NCBI GenBank assembly: GCA_020809705.1
Contig: CP085826.1
Location: forward strand, 3,658,001-3,722,000
Direction: 5' to 3'
DNA length: 64,000 bases
Origin: Calonectria ilicicola
Taxonomy: Eukaryota > Ascomycota > Sordariomycetes > Hypocreales > Nectriaceae
In this document: positions 26,976-40,586 of the stretch, in pieces
Layout of the letters: every line of letters starts with the position of its first letter
Position numbering within the stretch: the stretch's first letter is position 1
Made by a program: the position numbers and the translations under genes
Notes under the pieces: model-generated
Databases searched by the model: none
What the model was told of the DNA's origin: nothing
The model's input: only the letters and a program-made list of their open reading frames with translations

Positions 26976-29056
26976 TTAACACAAGAACTTGTAGAGTCTC
27001 TTCCATCTGGGCCAGCCTGCCCTCTCCTCGCGCTCCTGAGCGAGAAGAATGGGGACATTGAAATCACGGCGACCGGTGTCAATGTCCATGTCTGCAAGTG
27101 CGACATACGTCGTACGGTAATACATTTTGTGGCCGCCGTAGAAGCACAATACAAGGGGGCCGCCGAGCCACTTTAGGAAGAAATTTTGTGCGATTGCGGC
27201 ATTCGTCATTTCTTTCCAGTTAATGGGAAATGCGGCTACCCAAAAGCTCGCAACAAGCACGCAGACGTTTAGAGTGATGCCCAGGTATGAACCTATGATT
27301 CCAACCTGAGATCGAAAGGGAAGTTCGTCATCGCTGTGGCCTCGAGCGGACCAAGCACGACGAAATCGAATATGGCAGACACATATCGATCCCCAGGTGA
27401 TGATGGTCGAGAGGCCAGAAATGGCAAGCAGCCAGTCGAGAATGTCACCCTGCTGACGGAGGTCGGCCAGGAAAGCAAGAAGACCAAAGGCGCCCGCAAC
27501 GCCGGTCGCAACAAGGGGGCGACCTTTTCGATCGACATAGGCAAGAATCTTGGGCGCTTGGTTGAGATTTGCCAAAGCAGCCAGCGTGCGCGACGAACCA
27601 AATACGGCCGAGTTGCCAACCGAGAGTACAGCCATCAGGATAACGGCGTTCATGACCGAGGGGAGCACTTGAATGCCAGCCTCCTCGATAGCAATGACAA
27701 ACGGTGATGCTTTAGCATCGGCATCGTTTTTCGCATTCATGAGTGCGGGATCATCGTATGGAACAAGCAAGCCAACCAGCGACAATGCCACGATATAGAA
27801 GACGGTGATTCTCCAAAATACTTGCTTCAAGGCAGTGGGAAGCGATTTTCTCGGGTTGGCGGTTTCGGCAGCGGCAAGACCGACGAGTTCGGTTCCAGTA
27901 AAGGCAAAAGCCGCCGTGACAAAGACACTGCAGAGCCCTTTGAAGCCGTTATTGAAGGCACCAGGATCTTGCCAATATTTCCCACCGATATAGCCTCCTT
28001 CGGGGGTCCCACCGCAGTTTAGAACGATGCCTAACAGTCTAGAGAGACGATGTTAATCGATGATACGACCTTTCGAATCATGTGCTGTCAAAAACTTACA
28101 TAAAGCCAATAACAGCAACGACTTTTATGCTTGAAAAGATAAATTCAGCTTCACCATAGCCCTTGACTCCAAACATGTTGATTATAATAATGACGAAGAG
28201 GAAAATGGCGACGAATACGGCACGTGTTAGGCTCTCTTCCCAATATGACAGAGTCAGGGAAGCAGCGATAATTTCTAATGGCAGGATGATGAGCCATTGC
28301 ATCGCATAACTGTATTGATCGACGTCGTTAGCGGATTCGAACGTAATGGTGCCAGCAAACCGCTTATAGAAACTCACTTCCAGCCAACAGCAAAACCCCA
28401 CGATGGATCGAGAAACCGAGTCGCCCATGAAGAAAACGAACCAGCAATGGGGAATATCACTGCAAGCTCACCCAAGGCCTGGCATGTGCAAAATAGCATG
28501 GTACCGACGATGAGAAACGCTAGTAGCACTGACGCAGGCCCTCCGGTGGCCAAAGCTTTTCCAGACACGACAAAAAGCCCGGTTCCTAGAAGAGAAGAGA
28601 GACATGTTAGTGGAAGTTGCCCACACGACGCAGCTGCCTTGACGAAATGCATTTCAGTTGCCGTTGTTGTTGTCGTCGTCGTCGTCGTCGTCGTCATCAC
28701 CATCACGGATCCACCTGTTGAGACGTACCGATAGAACCACCAATGGCAATCATTTGAAGATGTCTTCCCTTGAGTTTCCTGGCCAGGCCCGAGTGCGCAG
28801 TACCAAGGTTGGCGAGGTGGAGGTCATAGTAATGAGCGCCGTTGTGCACGCGGCTTGGTTGGTGACCTAGAGGATCGAAAGAGCCTAAAATGGAAGAATT
28901 GGGGTCGCGCTTGAAGCCATCGACAAAGCGACCCCAGTAACTTGGTGGGCTGTCATCGTTGTAATCGGGCTCGCGCATGCTGAATGAGCTGCCGTGTGCG
29001 ACAGAGTCCTCCTTCAACTTGAAGGCGTTTAGCTCTAGATCAGGTTGCGACGACAT
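26976..29056 (-). CDS. amino-acid permease (fungal YAT/GAP1-like family)
   Basis: Proton-coupled amino-acid transporter of the APC superfamily, expected in the plasma membrane. Exons 29056-28729, 28585-28378, 28309-28100 and 28038-26976 give 602 aa, close to the usual 550-600. The N-terminal ~95 residues are hydrophilic and cytosolic. The first membrane helix carries the family signature GGSIGTGLFVVSGKAL, which spans the first splice junction. Later family blocks include SFSSWATRFLDPSWGFAVGW, VFVTAAFAFTGTELVGLAAA with ETANPRKSLP, and SVGNSAVFGSSRTLAALA. About 12 hydrophobic segments are present. The C-terminal tail is short and charged. Substrate cannot be told from sequence; a general or neutral amino-acid permease is most likely. 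The first intron, 143 nt, is larger than the others (61-68 nt) and carries a trinucleotide repeat. Confidence 0.93.
28662..28706. repeat. GTT/GTC trinucleotide repeat inside permease intron 1
   Basis: Tandem GTT then GTC units followed by CATCAC units (plus-strand reading). It lies wholly within the 28586-28728 intron, so length changes would not alter the protein, though they could alter splicing. Confidence 0.8.
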
Positions 29057-31505
29057 TCTGGCCGCCCAGCCCTACGGCGGTGCGTGCCTGGGGGTTGCTG
29101 ACAGAATAAAGGTGTCCTCGAGCTAACAAAGATGGGTGGTGCAACGTCGTCGAGGATCGGGCGTGTTTCAATCGAACCAGGTTCGCAGGGCAGCGCAGCC
29201 CAGGGCAAAACCGACCAACGCAGTGCCGGAGAAATTTTGCACGTCTTGAGCGGATGTCGTCGTCGTCGTCTTCCTCTGGGAAGTTGAAGTCGAAGTCGCA
29301 AGTCGGGGGAGCGGAGGCAGGGCGGGCTGGGGAAGCTATCGGCGCATAGGCTGTATTGTATGTACGTGGGGGGAGCGGCTATTGACAAAGGTCAAGGTTG
29401 ACTTCCAAAGATCCAACGGCGGAGGCGGAGGAGCAGCCCACCAGCGGACGGTGGGAAAGCCACAGGCACACGACTACGTCTGCACGGCGAGGAGAAGAGG
29501 ATGATGAGATTGGAAGGGGGCTGATATGTGTGACGGGAAAACCCTGAAGGGGCTTGCAGCCAAGTGGGAAAGTGGTGGACGACGGGCGGTAGTGGTTGTC
29601 GGCTTATCATGGAGCGTGACGACTGTGCTTGGCGTTGACAACACCAGCAGTGAGTCTGCCATGGCCCCCCAGTGGCTTCATCCAAGCCTGGTGCTAATCC
29701 CCATGGTGGCTGCGACCGCTATCTGTCAGTGGGGCAGCTGGGTCTGCAGGGGATCATGGGGGGACGCCACGGGCGCTGAAGAATGCGGATGCCTGGGCGT
29801 GGATTTGTGGATTTGGTCCGGGCCGGGGGTCGAGGCCCTCAAAGGATTCACCCACGGGGGACACTATTTGCAGCGCCGCGTCCTGGGGCATGGGATCGCA
29901 GCTGGTCCGAAACGGGAATCGCGACGTCGCACACCATGGTTGGTTGGCGGGTTGGCGGGTGAAATCAGTCGAGGGGGCGTTGGGGAAGATAAGGGCGGCG
30001 ATGGGATGAGTCGATAGCGAAACACACACACGCACACACACAAAAGGCGTCCAGTCTGTAAGTCTGTGACAGCACGCCGCAGGCCGTGCTGACCAACGGC
30101 GCGGGCTGAGACAAGATGCTCTTTTTGGATATCTGCAAACCGCGCCAAAGGAACGCGGAGGGCGAGCTATCCCAGCAATAGCATGGCAGATGCGACACAT
30201 GGGTTGGGTGAGCAGCCTCGGCCCCTCGAATGACAAGGGGCGTTCGGCGGCGGGATTGGGTCGCAGTTGCAGCACAGCTGAATGAGAGACAGCTAAAGTC
30301 GGTGGGGACAGGGTGATCCTGCATGAAAACCCCAGACTGGCAACTGACAGCCGTCAACTATAACTGGCCTTATACCCACTATCGCCACTATCATACAGTG
30401 CCGTAAATGTACCTCTTTAGCGAATCGAGGAAGCCAGCATGTTTACCAACTTGGTAAAGGCGTTTTCCTCGTCTAAACGAGATAGAGTTGCGGGTGTAAC
30501 ACTGCACTGTTGGTAAAATAAACGACAATAAAAGAAAAAAAAAGAGTCAGCTCACTGTGTCCGCAATGCCCGTATCAAAGAGATTAATGTCATATGTATG
30601 ACGCATTGTCTAGGACCAAAACAGGTATTTTCCGCCCTCCGAGGACCAACTAGAGGCGACTCAAACTCAACCAAAGTTTAGTAGCTTTCCCTAAACCGTC
30701 CCATGTACCCATTCCCGAGAGTCTAATTGACTCAAACTCGCCGCTAGATACTTGTTATAATCCCGTCTCACCCGCTGTAGATCAAATGCTCTCGTCAGTA
30801 ATGAAAAAAAAGATGGCACTCATCCGATAATGAAATAAAAAAAAACATGAATAATGAGCAATCAATTAAATAAAACAAGAAAACAGAAACCCCCCTAAAG
30901 CAAAAAGATACAATGATCGGTTACTTTTACTTACCTATAATAATAATTGGCATATTATTATGTATTATCTTGTATTAATTCCGCGGAAGAGGTTGGGGCA
31001 GAACCTGGTGTAGTGTGCCATGTGTCCTGCCACCAACGGGTAGCCGTTTATCCATCATTGACGCTAAACCCTAGCCTGCCGCTGCAGAAAACCTTGGCGC
31101 AAGTGACAATTTCAGGTCTTGCTTCCAACACGACAGATTCGGCACGTAACATATGCACTAACGGGCGAATCGTGTCTCAGTTGGTGTCCAAAAATAAATG
31201 TTTTATCATCCTGTCTCGCTCGAGTTTCATCCCATACGAAGAAAACCGAGACGTGACAAAAGTTTCTCTTGTCCTAGAATATCCCACACATTCAATACCG
31301 AATCCAGGACGGGTTGCATGCCTGCAGCCATATCATTATACCATGCTCTCTAGTTGACATAAATATCCAAGCCTCATAAAAAGCATACAATCACGTCAAC
31401 GTCAGGGTTTTAAGGCTTTGCATCATGAATGCCATTGCCTTCTAATTGCTCCCCCCCGTTTCAACTCTGTTCCAACGGTTGACGTGAAAACATCGAGTTC
31501 TACAA
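29057..31505. other. spacer upstream of permease
   Basis: It contains the permease promoter on one side and the 3' end of the GH47 gene on the other. The part at about 30520-30940 is A-rich with several poly-A runs. No frame looks like a real protein on either strand. Confidence 0.5.
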
Positions 31506-33658
<2,153 letters not shown>

Positions 33659-34518
33659 GGATTCTACTGGAGGATTTGGAGGTCAAGATCGAGTGAGGAT
33701 ACGCTGGCTGAACGACGATACGTTAAGACGGCAAACACGACAACGAAAGGCGAGAGCTTGGTGGTTGGTTGGTGGAATCGCAGAGAGGACAGTCAAGAGC
33801 AACAGCAGAAACAGCGGCAGCAGCAGCAGCAGGCAAAGCTGCAGGGGAAGAAGCTGCAAATGCCGGGGACGGGAGGCTGCGCAACAAGACACAATCCGGA
33901 ACAAAGAGCTGTATGCCCCGAAGGCGAGACAAGCACAAGACCAGATTTCACAAGCCTCCAGAACATCAGGGATCCCCTAATTATGGAGTAGGTAGATTGG
34001 CCATGACGAACGACCCCCGCAACCGCTAGAGCTAGCGGCCATCTGGTTGGGCCATCCGCCTGAGCTCCCTGCAAAAGGACCCGTGTACAATTGTTCGAGT
34101 CCGGCATTAGAGACAACAGCCGCCCTAGCTGTCTTGGCTCTCAGTGGACGCACGCAACACACTGCCTGCATTAACGGCTAGGGCCGAGTGCATGCGCCGT
34201 CACGGCTGGGTGCGGGATATCATGGCTCTGGATTTATTGGCAGCGTCAGGCTTTACAGAAACATTTTAGGCGCCAGGGCGAGCATTTGGTCCAGTGGCAC
34301 GGGGTTTACCCAGCATATTTCACCTCAGGAATAAAAAAACATTCCGGGACGCTTTCATCCAGTCACCAGGTTGCATTGACATCATTCACACACAGCTTTC
34401 ACACAAGTAAATCACACCCAAGCATTCCTGAGACAGTCTAAGGAGGGAAATTTCGCGAAACTCTTGGATACGAAATTTACCGGTCGTATCCGGGGGCCCA
34501 GCAACCGGACAAGCAACC
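33659..34518. promoter_or_regulatory. divergent promoter region, GH47 and ATG10
   Basis: An 860-bp region between two divergent start codons. It includes a CAG-type trinucleotide run at 33800-33832. No gene was recognised. Confidence 0.5.
33800..33832. repeat. CAG trinucleotide repeat
   Basis: Interrupted CAG/CAA units in the promoter or leader side of the GH47 gene. Confidence 0.7.
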
Positions 34519-35388
34519 ATGAGCATCGCAAATTACCCGTACCTGAGCCCGGACGAGTTTACAGAGGCATGCCACCATCTCGAGGGGCAATACTGCCGAG
34601 CGACTCTGGGGCCTGAACGAGCTCGGTGGAGGCTCAGGTTGTGCCAGGCCCTAAACACGGATTTTACTTTTGACGGCTTTTATACTACGTATATTCAAAT
34701 CAGGCGTCCTTTGCAGACGGACCTGGATCATGGAGACCTGTCGCTGGATTTGGACAACTTTTCGTTTTCTGATGGCCCCAAGGAAGATGGTGCGCTTGCT
34801 GGAGACAGTGACATGATGGACGCCGAGAATTCAGACGAGGTAACGAGGCCTCGATATGTATCCTATTTTACTGGGTCGTGTTCTTACGCTATATTTCAGG
34901 CCGCAATTTTAAAACAACCATCTCGTCTAGATGTTGGCATAGTGGAGTACGAGATTCATCTTCATCCTACATATCGGGTACCATGCCTGTGGTTTACGTT
35001 GCGCGGGCTCCCAACTGATGAACCCGCCTTTAACATCGACACTGTTTTTCGTCGCCTAGTGCCCGATGAGTACAAGGCAGGCCTCCGTGGCCTTGGCGGG
35101 GTAGGTGGCATTTCGGCCGATGTAAGTCATTGGGAGCTATTCCACAAGTCAATTCAAGATTCTGGGTATCGTAAAAGTCGTTGGCCTAACTAACACCTTG
35201 CTTCCCAGCATCACCCTGTCACGGGCGTCCCATCATTCTTTGTCCACCCCTGCCTTCTGGGGGATGCCATCTCTAATTTTGAGTGCGACAGGACAGACTA
35301 TCTCATGATCTGGCTCGGGCTTGTTGGAGGGTGTGTAGGCTTGTGGGTGCCTAAGGAAATGGCAATCCAGGCCACGCCGGCCTCTTGA
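34519..35388 (+). CDS. ATG10: autophagy E2-like enzyme Atg10
   Basis: E2-like enzyme that transfers Atg12 to Atg5, needed for autophagosome formation in the cytosol. Exons 34519-35121 and 35209-35388 give 260 aa. The core matches the Atg3/Atg10 fold: VEYEIHLHPTYRVPCLWFTL, then HHPVTGVPSFFVHPC with the catalytic Cys in the family's HPC motif, then YLMIWLGLVGGCVGL near the end. The 87-nt intron joins ISAD to HHPVTG. An additional 60-nt GT-AG stretch at 34840-34899 is in frame and stop-free; it starts right after an acidic linker and ends at ATATTTCAG, so it may be an intron, giving 240 aa. The start is the first ATG of the frame. The stop lies 47 bp from the stop of the opposing snRNP gene. Confidence 0.85.
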
Positions 35389-35435
35389 CGGATTCCACCT
35401 CTCATCGATGAAGCTGGCCGTTGGTATGAGGTCCA

Positions 35436-36156
35436 TTATTCATCATCGCTGTCCTCCTCCATGGCTACATCTTCGTCACTCTCGTCCTCTTCGTCGCGGT
35501 TTCGCTTGTGGCCACGTCCCTCAGGAGAGTCGGCATCCTTCATCACCTGGTCCACAGGAGCTGATGGCTTAGCAGGCAAGCCAGAGCCGGGTGCAGGGGC
35601 TGATCCAGGAGGAGGAGCGCTGAAGATGCTCTGCTGCAGTTCGGTCTGCTCGACATTGGCAGCTCCAGAGCCACTGCCGGGGATCTTGAATGTTCCGTCG
35701 AGCTTGGCCACAAAATGTGATTTGGACTTGGCATATTGGATTCTCTATGAGTGAACAAGGTTAGTTGATGTTTTAGGTTGGGCAGCATGCTACATACCAG
35801 TTCACGACCAAGAAAGGTCTGTCCCTCCAAAGCCCTCATAGCCTGGGTGGCAGCTTGCACATCACGGTAGACAATATGAGCCTGGCCACGCATATTCATG
35901 GTCTTGAGAGCGACGACATCCAACACGGGTCCATACGTGGAAAATAACATATAGAGAGCGGTTCGGAGATCGGACTTTTGGATTTTGGCGGATGGGAGAT
36001 TGGTCACATAGAGTCTAGTATATGTCAGCCTTAGAATAAAGATAGATATGATCTCAAATGGAAAACTGACGTCTGGTTAGGAGGAATGGGCTGCACTTTG
36101 GCGGGAAGGGAAGAGTTCGGCTGGAGACCGCGAGGTGCTGCAGCGGCGGCGGCCAT
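35436..36156 (-). CDS. U2 snRNP B''/U1A-like RNA-binding protein
   Basis: Spliceosomal snRNP protein that binds a hairpin loop of U2 (or U1) snRNA. Exons 36156-36071, 36014-35798 and 35744-35436 give 203 aa. A short Ala-rich N-terminus leads into one RRM: LYVTNLPSAKIQKSDLRTAL, then LFSTYGPVLDVVALK, then MRGQAHIVYRDVQAATQAMR and LRIQYAKSKS, which match the U1A/U2B'' type closely. The C-terminus is a Pro/Ala/Ser linker followed by a charged, acidic end (DESDEDVAMEEDSDDE). Metazoan relatives have a second RRM; none is visible here, as in yeast Msl1. The gene shares a 393-bp divergent promoter with ARPC1. Whether it serves U1 or U2 cannot be told. Confidence 0.92.
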
Positions 36157-36549
36157 TGTGACGTCGGTTGGCGGGATGATACGTCCGGTACAGATGGCGA
36201 CAACAGTGTAATTGAGAAGCCTTCCCTTTGGCGCCCGAGAAAGCAGGTGAAGGAGGAGGATGGAGCCTGACGCGCGCGCCGAAGTCGTCGTTGGGTGATG
36301 TCGATGTTGTGTGTGGGTGGAGTTTTTTCGCCAACTGACGGTCAGCCTCGCGCGAAGCTTTAGCGTGGTGGTGCTGTTGCGGCCTTGGGAGTGGACCAAG
36401 CTTGGAGCTGCTACGTAACCCCACCCCCACTGCGCCAGCATCATCATCAGCCTCCCAGCCCCATTGCCAGCATCGCAACTTCGACTTAACCACCTTTCAC
36501 ATCACTTGCGTCGATAGTAGAGAGCTACTCCTATCGCAATTCAATCACC
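36157..36549. promoter_or_regulatory. bidirectional promoter, snRNP gene and ARPC1
   Basis: 393 bp separates two divergent start codons, so the two housekeeping genes probably share or overlap promoter elements. The region is C/T-rich toward ARPC1. No canonical TATA box stands out. Confidence 0.55.
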
Positions 36550-37757
36550 ATGGCAGCTCCCGAAGTACACCACTTGTTCCATAACCCCATTGCCGACCAC
36601 TCCGTCTCGGCCGATCATTCTACCTTGGCTGTCGCTCGAGACACCACTGTAGAGCTGTACGGCAAGGTTGGCAACGCCTACAAGCTCAAGGATGAGCTCA
36701 AGGGCCACGACAAGACTGTAACCAGCGTCGATATTGCCCCCAACAGTGGTCGCATTGTCACCTGCTCTCAGGGTAGGTTCCATTCTATCCCGAAGCTTCC
36801 CCCTGGACCGACTCCTTGCTAATGCGACATCAGACCGTAATGCCCTCGTCTGGGAGCCCTCGCCGACCGGATACAAGCCGACCCTCGTTCTGCTCCGAAT
36901 CAACCGTGCTGCCACAGTTGTTCGGTGGTCTCCTTCCGAGACTAAATTCGCCGTCGGTTCCGGTGACCGCGTCATTGCTGTTTGCTACTTCGAGGAGGAG
37001 AACGACTGGTGGGTATCCAAGCACCTGAAGAAGCCCATTCGTAGCACCATTACCAGCGTCGCATGGCACCCCAACTCGGTTCTACTTGCTGCTGGTTCTA
37101 CGGATGCCCACGCCCGAGTTCTCTCCAGCTTCATCAAGGGTGTTGACGCTCGACCTCCCCCTGGCGTCTGGGGTGAGCGATTGCCCTTCAACACCGTATG
37201 CGGAGAGTTCCTGAACAACTCCGCTGGATGGGTTCACTCTGTCGCTTTCTCCCCTAGTGGTGACAGCCTTGCTTTTGCTGCTCATGATAGCAGCATCACT
37301 GTTGTCTACCCTACTGGCCCTGACCAGGCTCCTCGCGCGGTTGTTACTATCTCCACTCAGCTGCTCCCCTTCAAGAGCATTGTTTGGGGCTCCGAGGACC
37401 AGATCATCGCCGCAGGATATGACTGCGAGGCCTTCCGCTTCCAAGGCAACGAGGCCGGCTGGCAGCTGACTGGAACGATCGAGTCCAAGGCTGGTGATGA
37501 CCATGCCGAACGTGAAGAATCTGCCCTGAACATGTTCAGACAGATGGATCTGAAGGGCAAGGTCAAGGACGACACGCAACTCAAGACTGTCCACCAGAAC
37601 ACCATCAACACTATTAGAGTTTACGAGTCATCCGGCGATCAAGTAACCAAGATTACCTGTGCGTTAAAACATATTGAATCCCTCTCCAGTTTTCCCCAGG
37701 CTAACGAAGAATACAGCAAGCGGTGTCGACGGCCGATTTGTTATCTGGAATGTTTAG
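36550..37757 (+). CDS. ARC40: Arp2/3 complex subunit 1 (ARPC1/Arc40)
   Basis: WD40 subunit of the Arp2/3 complex, which nucleates branched actin filaments at endocytic patches and hyphal tips. Exons 36550-36772, 36834-37658 and 37717-37757 give 362 aa, typical for the family. The chain carries WD-type repeats throughout: GHDKTVTSVDIAPNSGRIVT, DRNALVWEP, RSTITSVAWHPNSVLLAAGS, GWVHSVAFSPSGDSLAFAAH and a final SSGVDGRFVIWNV. The signature ARPC1 stretch GVWGERLPFNTVCGEF is present, as is the acidic loop near NMFRQMDLKGKV. The last exon is only 41 nt and encodes the final blade strand. The first intron (61 nt) and second (58 nt) have standard ends. Confidence 0.96.
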
Positions 37758-38291
37758 ATATATACCGTATAGAGACGAGCAGAGTTATCAAGCCATTACC
37801 TAACCGTGATACTCTTTTTACTTCAACTAGCTCACAATTACAAGAATTTCTCCCAACATGACGTGATCCTATAAGTGATGCGCTAGCCTAGATAACTTGT
37901 TGCAGGGCTGTTATATATATAACTCCAGCTGCAAGCACTGTGAAGCGTTTCTCCGAGAATAATGCCCATGATCCCTTTTCATCCTAATATTTTTTCCATT
38001 AATCCTTTTAAATTAGGACATCTGGCTGCCGGGCTTGGGTGTGAATTTAGTCGCCATTCAAAAGAGACCTTTGCTAAAAATGAAATCGATGTACGGCCAG
38101 TTTCGAGGTTGCATGAGGACATGACGAACAAATGGCAGGCGTATTGCAAATTAAGGAAACGAAATTCTTCGATATGCAGCTCGAGTCAGTGCGTATCACA
38201 TTTTACACACACGATAGGACGGCGAGATTGGAATTTCTTGGTTTTTTATTTTCTAATTTGGGTCCTTAGTAGCACTAAGATTTGACTTGAC
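37758..38291. other. spacer between convergent genes
   Basis: Holds the 3' ends of ARPC1 and the RidA gene. It is AT-rich with a TTATATATATAAC stretch near 37911-37923. No gene was seen. Confidence 0.5.
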
Positions 38292-38967
38292 TTAAGGGAG
38301 AGCGATGGCCTCAATCTCGACATCAACACCCTTGGGCAGGGTCTTGACAGCAACGCAGCTGCGAGCAGGCTTGTGGGCGAACCACTTGGCGTACTCGGTG
38401 TTCATGTCCTAAAGCATTGGTCAGTTATCTGTGATGCTGGACTGGAGGATGATGCATCATGAAGTCACTTACAGCAAAGAGGTCCATGTCGGACAGGAAA
38501 ATGTTGACCTTGACGACCTTGGTGATGTCAGAGCCGGCCTCGGCGAGGACAGCCTTGAGGTTCTTGCAGCATTGGGCGGTCTTGTCGCCAATGGAGCCCT
38601 CAATAAACTCACCCTCGGGAGTGAGGGGAATCTGGCCAGAGCAGTAGATGGCAGTGGGGGTCTTGATGGCCTGGGACTAGAGAGCTTGTCAGGTCCACGT
38701 CTTGGTTACTGGGGAAAATGAGTGTAGCCATACGTAAGGGCCGAGAGCTAAAATTGCAGGTGTTAGTACCGTCATTCACACAATGCCAAGAAACATTTGG
38801 ATATATGACTTACCAGCAGGGGCGTCCTTGGTGAAAACGATTTCAGCCATTGTGGATTGCGGTCTAACATACAGACTTGTGAACCGGGGAGCTCTGAGGA
38901 CCGGAGGGGCAGCCCGAAGAGCAGTTGCGGTGACGCGGGGCACTCTGCGGATGAGGGGTGCCAACAT
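38292..38967 (-). CDS. RidA/YjgF-family enamine/imine deaminase (Mmf1-like)
   Basis: Hydrolyses reactive 2-aminoacrylate-type enamines/imines released by PLP enzymes; the yeast mitochondrial form is Mmf1. Exons 38967-38814, 38747-38734, 38676-38473 and 38408-38292 give 162 aa. Residues 1-39 have seven Arg and no acidic residue, a good mitochondrial presequence. An in-frame ATG at residue 40 (MAEIVFTKDAPA) would give a 123-aa form of normal RidA length. Core motifs: LGPYSQAIK, YCSGQIPLTPEG, TAQCCKNLKAVLAEAGS, VKVNIFLSDM and a C-terminal PARSCVAVKTLPKGVDVEIE with the family's catalytic Arg. The second exon is only 14 nt (encoding ALGPY with its flanking phase) and is needed to complete the motif. 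Confidence 0.93.
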
Positions 38968-40529
38968 ACCTGAGAATTGAGAGGGTAGAAAGGTTAGAAG
39001 ATTGGGGGGAGGGAAAGGGGGATGGTTGGCTCAGGAAATTTGGAAAAAAGAAGAAAGGAGCAGAAAGTCCAGAAGATGGAGAGAATTTAACACACTTTTA
39101 GAATTCGGATCCAGACGAGGGACGGGATCGAGCTATATTTGAAGTCCGGGGCGATGCTCCGCTTGTTTTCGAGGCTCCGCGAGTAGAAGGCGGCGGAATT
39201 AGCTCTCGTTGGCCGAGCCCACACGCATGCTACCGCTGTAGGGATGCACGACTTTGTCAGTCGGGAGGCGCTGTAGTGGCTCCGCACATACTTGCCAGAA
39301 GCTAATCCGTAGATCGGCCAAGCGCGGGTGCTCTGTAGTTATTGGGTGCCATACCTGGTCTCGGGTGCCCCGCCCGCGCCCTCCGGAGACGGCGGTCGGG
39401 GGGAGGGTCGACATCGGGGGCGGGCGTTCCATCAGGGTCTCCTTCTAGCCCAAAGATTGCTTTGTCAGGATTGAATATGGTTGGGATAGACGGCCTGGCC
39501 AATGCCAGCGCTCCCCTCGCTCCCAATTGAGGTCTCACGAAACGATGGGGACCCGGCGTTACTCAAGGGACGCGGGGCAGCTGCATGCAGAACAGCGCGG
39601 CATCGGATACCGACGACGCGGGTTGCGACGGCCCATGTCTGACATTGGGCGTATTCACATGAATGGCATCAGACTATTTCCAGTTGTCTTTCCTATTTTG
39701 TGGCATGTTGTGTCAAAACGACTCTCAATCCTGGCTAAACCGCTTCATATGAAGCATGAGGAGTGAGCTGTTTCTGTCCCCATTTTACCCCATCCTGTCT
39801 GTCCCCAGAGGGCGCCAGCTGTTCAAGCTTCAAATCGTCTGTGCGCTCATTGGTCCACTCGGTTGCAAAGGCCGACAACGCAAAGGAAACCACCCAGTCC
39901 TTAAGGCGAGATGGACGTTTTACATAACTGACACCCGATTCTCGCCGCATCCCTTACAACTATGGAGGATGCAATAGCCGAAAAAGGTGACTCGATGCGC
40001 CATCTAGCAGCCAATCACTTTGCTAGAACGCCCACGCCCAAAAAATAAACCACGCCAATCCCTTTGGCCTCCTTCGTGCAAGCCACCCATCAAGGCTCTT
40101 GATAATCGTACTCGTATCTACATATGCGATTAGTGGTCCCAAGCCCCAGTGACTATAGTTCTCGTGAGAGACTAATAGCCTTTACCTAGAGACATGATGA
40201 ATCCTCCGGGTTCTCATTTGCCAATCTCACCCTCTCAAGCAAGAAGGAGGATCAAGCTTCTAGTGCAAAGCGACTGTTACGCAACATAGACGGCCCATGT
40301 CTAGTAACTCATTACCGTTGAGTATTAGTTGGTCTAGTTCTCGACGTAGTTGGTCGCCTGCCCTGTGCACCCATTATCGTATGAGGTGAGTTAGATCAAC
40401 CAAAAATACGGCATTATCCGTTGAACCGCGAATTTTAGTTGTGGAATGACGGGTCAACCTTCTGTCAATGGGCTTAGCTCCCAGCCCCCGCGCCGACGAA
40501 ACTGAGTAAATATGTGATAGAACCGTTGT

Positions 40530-40586
40530 AATAAATAATAAATTTATTTATTTATTTATATTTATTTATATTTCTTATTTATTATT
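40530..40586. repeat. AT-rich tract with TTTA units
   Basis: Tandem ATTTATTT/TTTATA units form an A+T block. It does not resemble a known terminal repeat. Confidence 0.7.

Noticed and set aside
29526..30275. open frames on both strands upstream of the permease
   Set aside because: Frames of 90-170 aa on opposite strands overlap completely, which is typical of GC-rich non-coding DNA; none is recognisable.
34080..34110. B-box-like GTTCGAGTCC
   Set aside because: The flanking bases do not form a T-stem, and no A box or acceptor pairing was found upstream.
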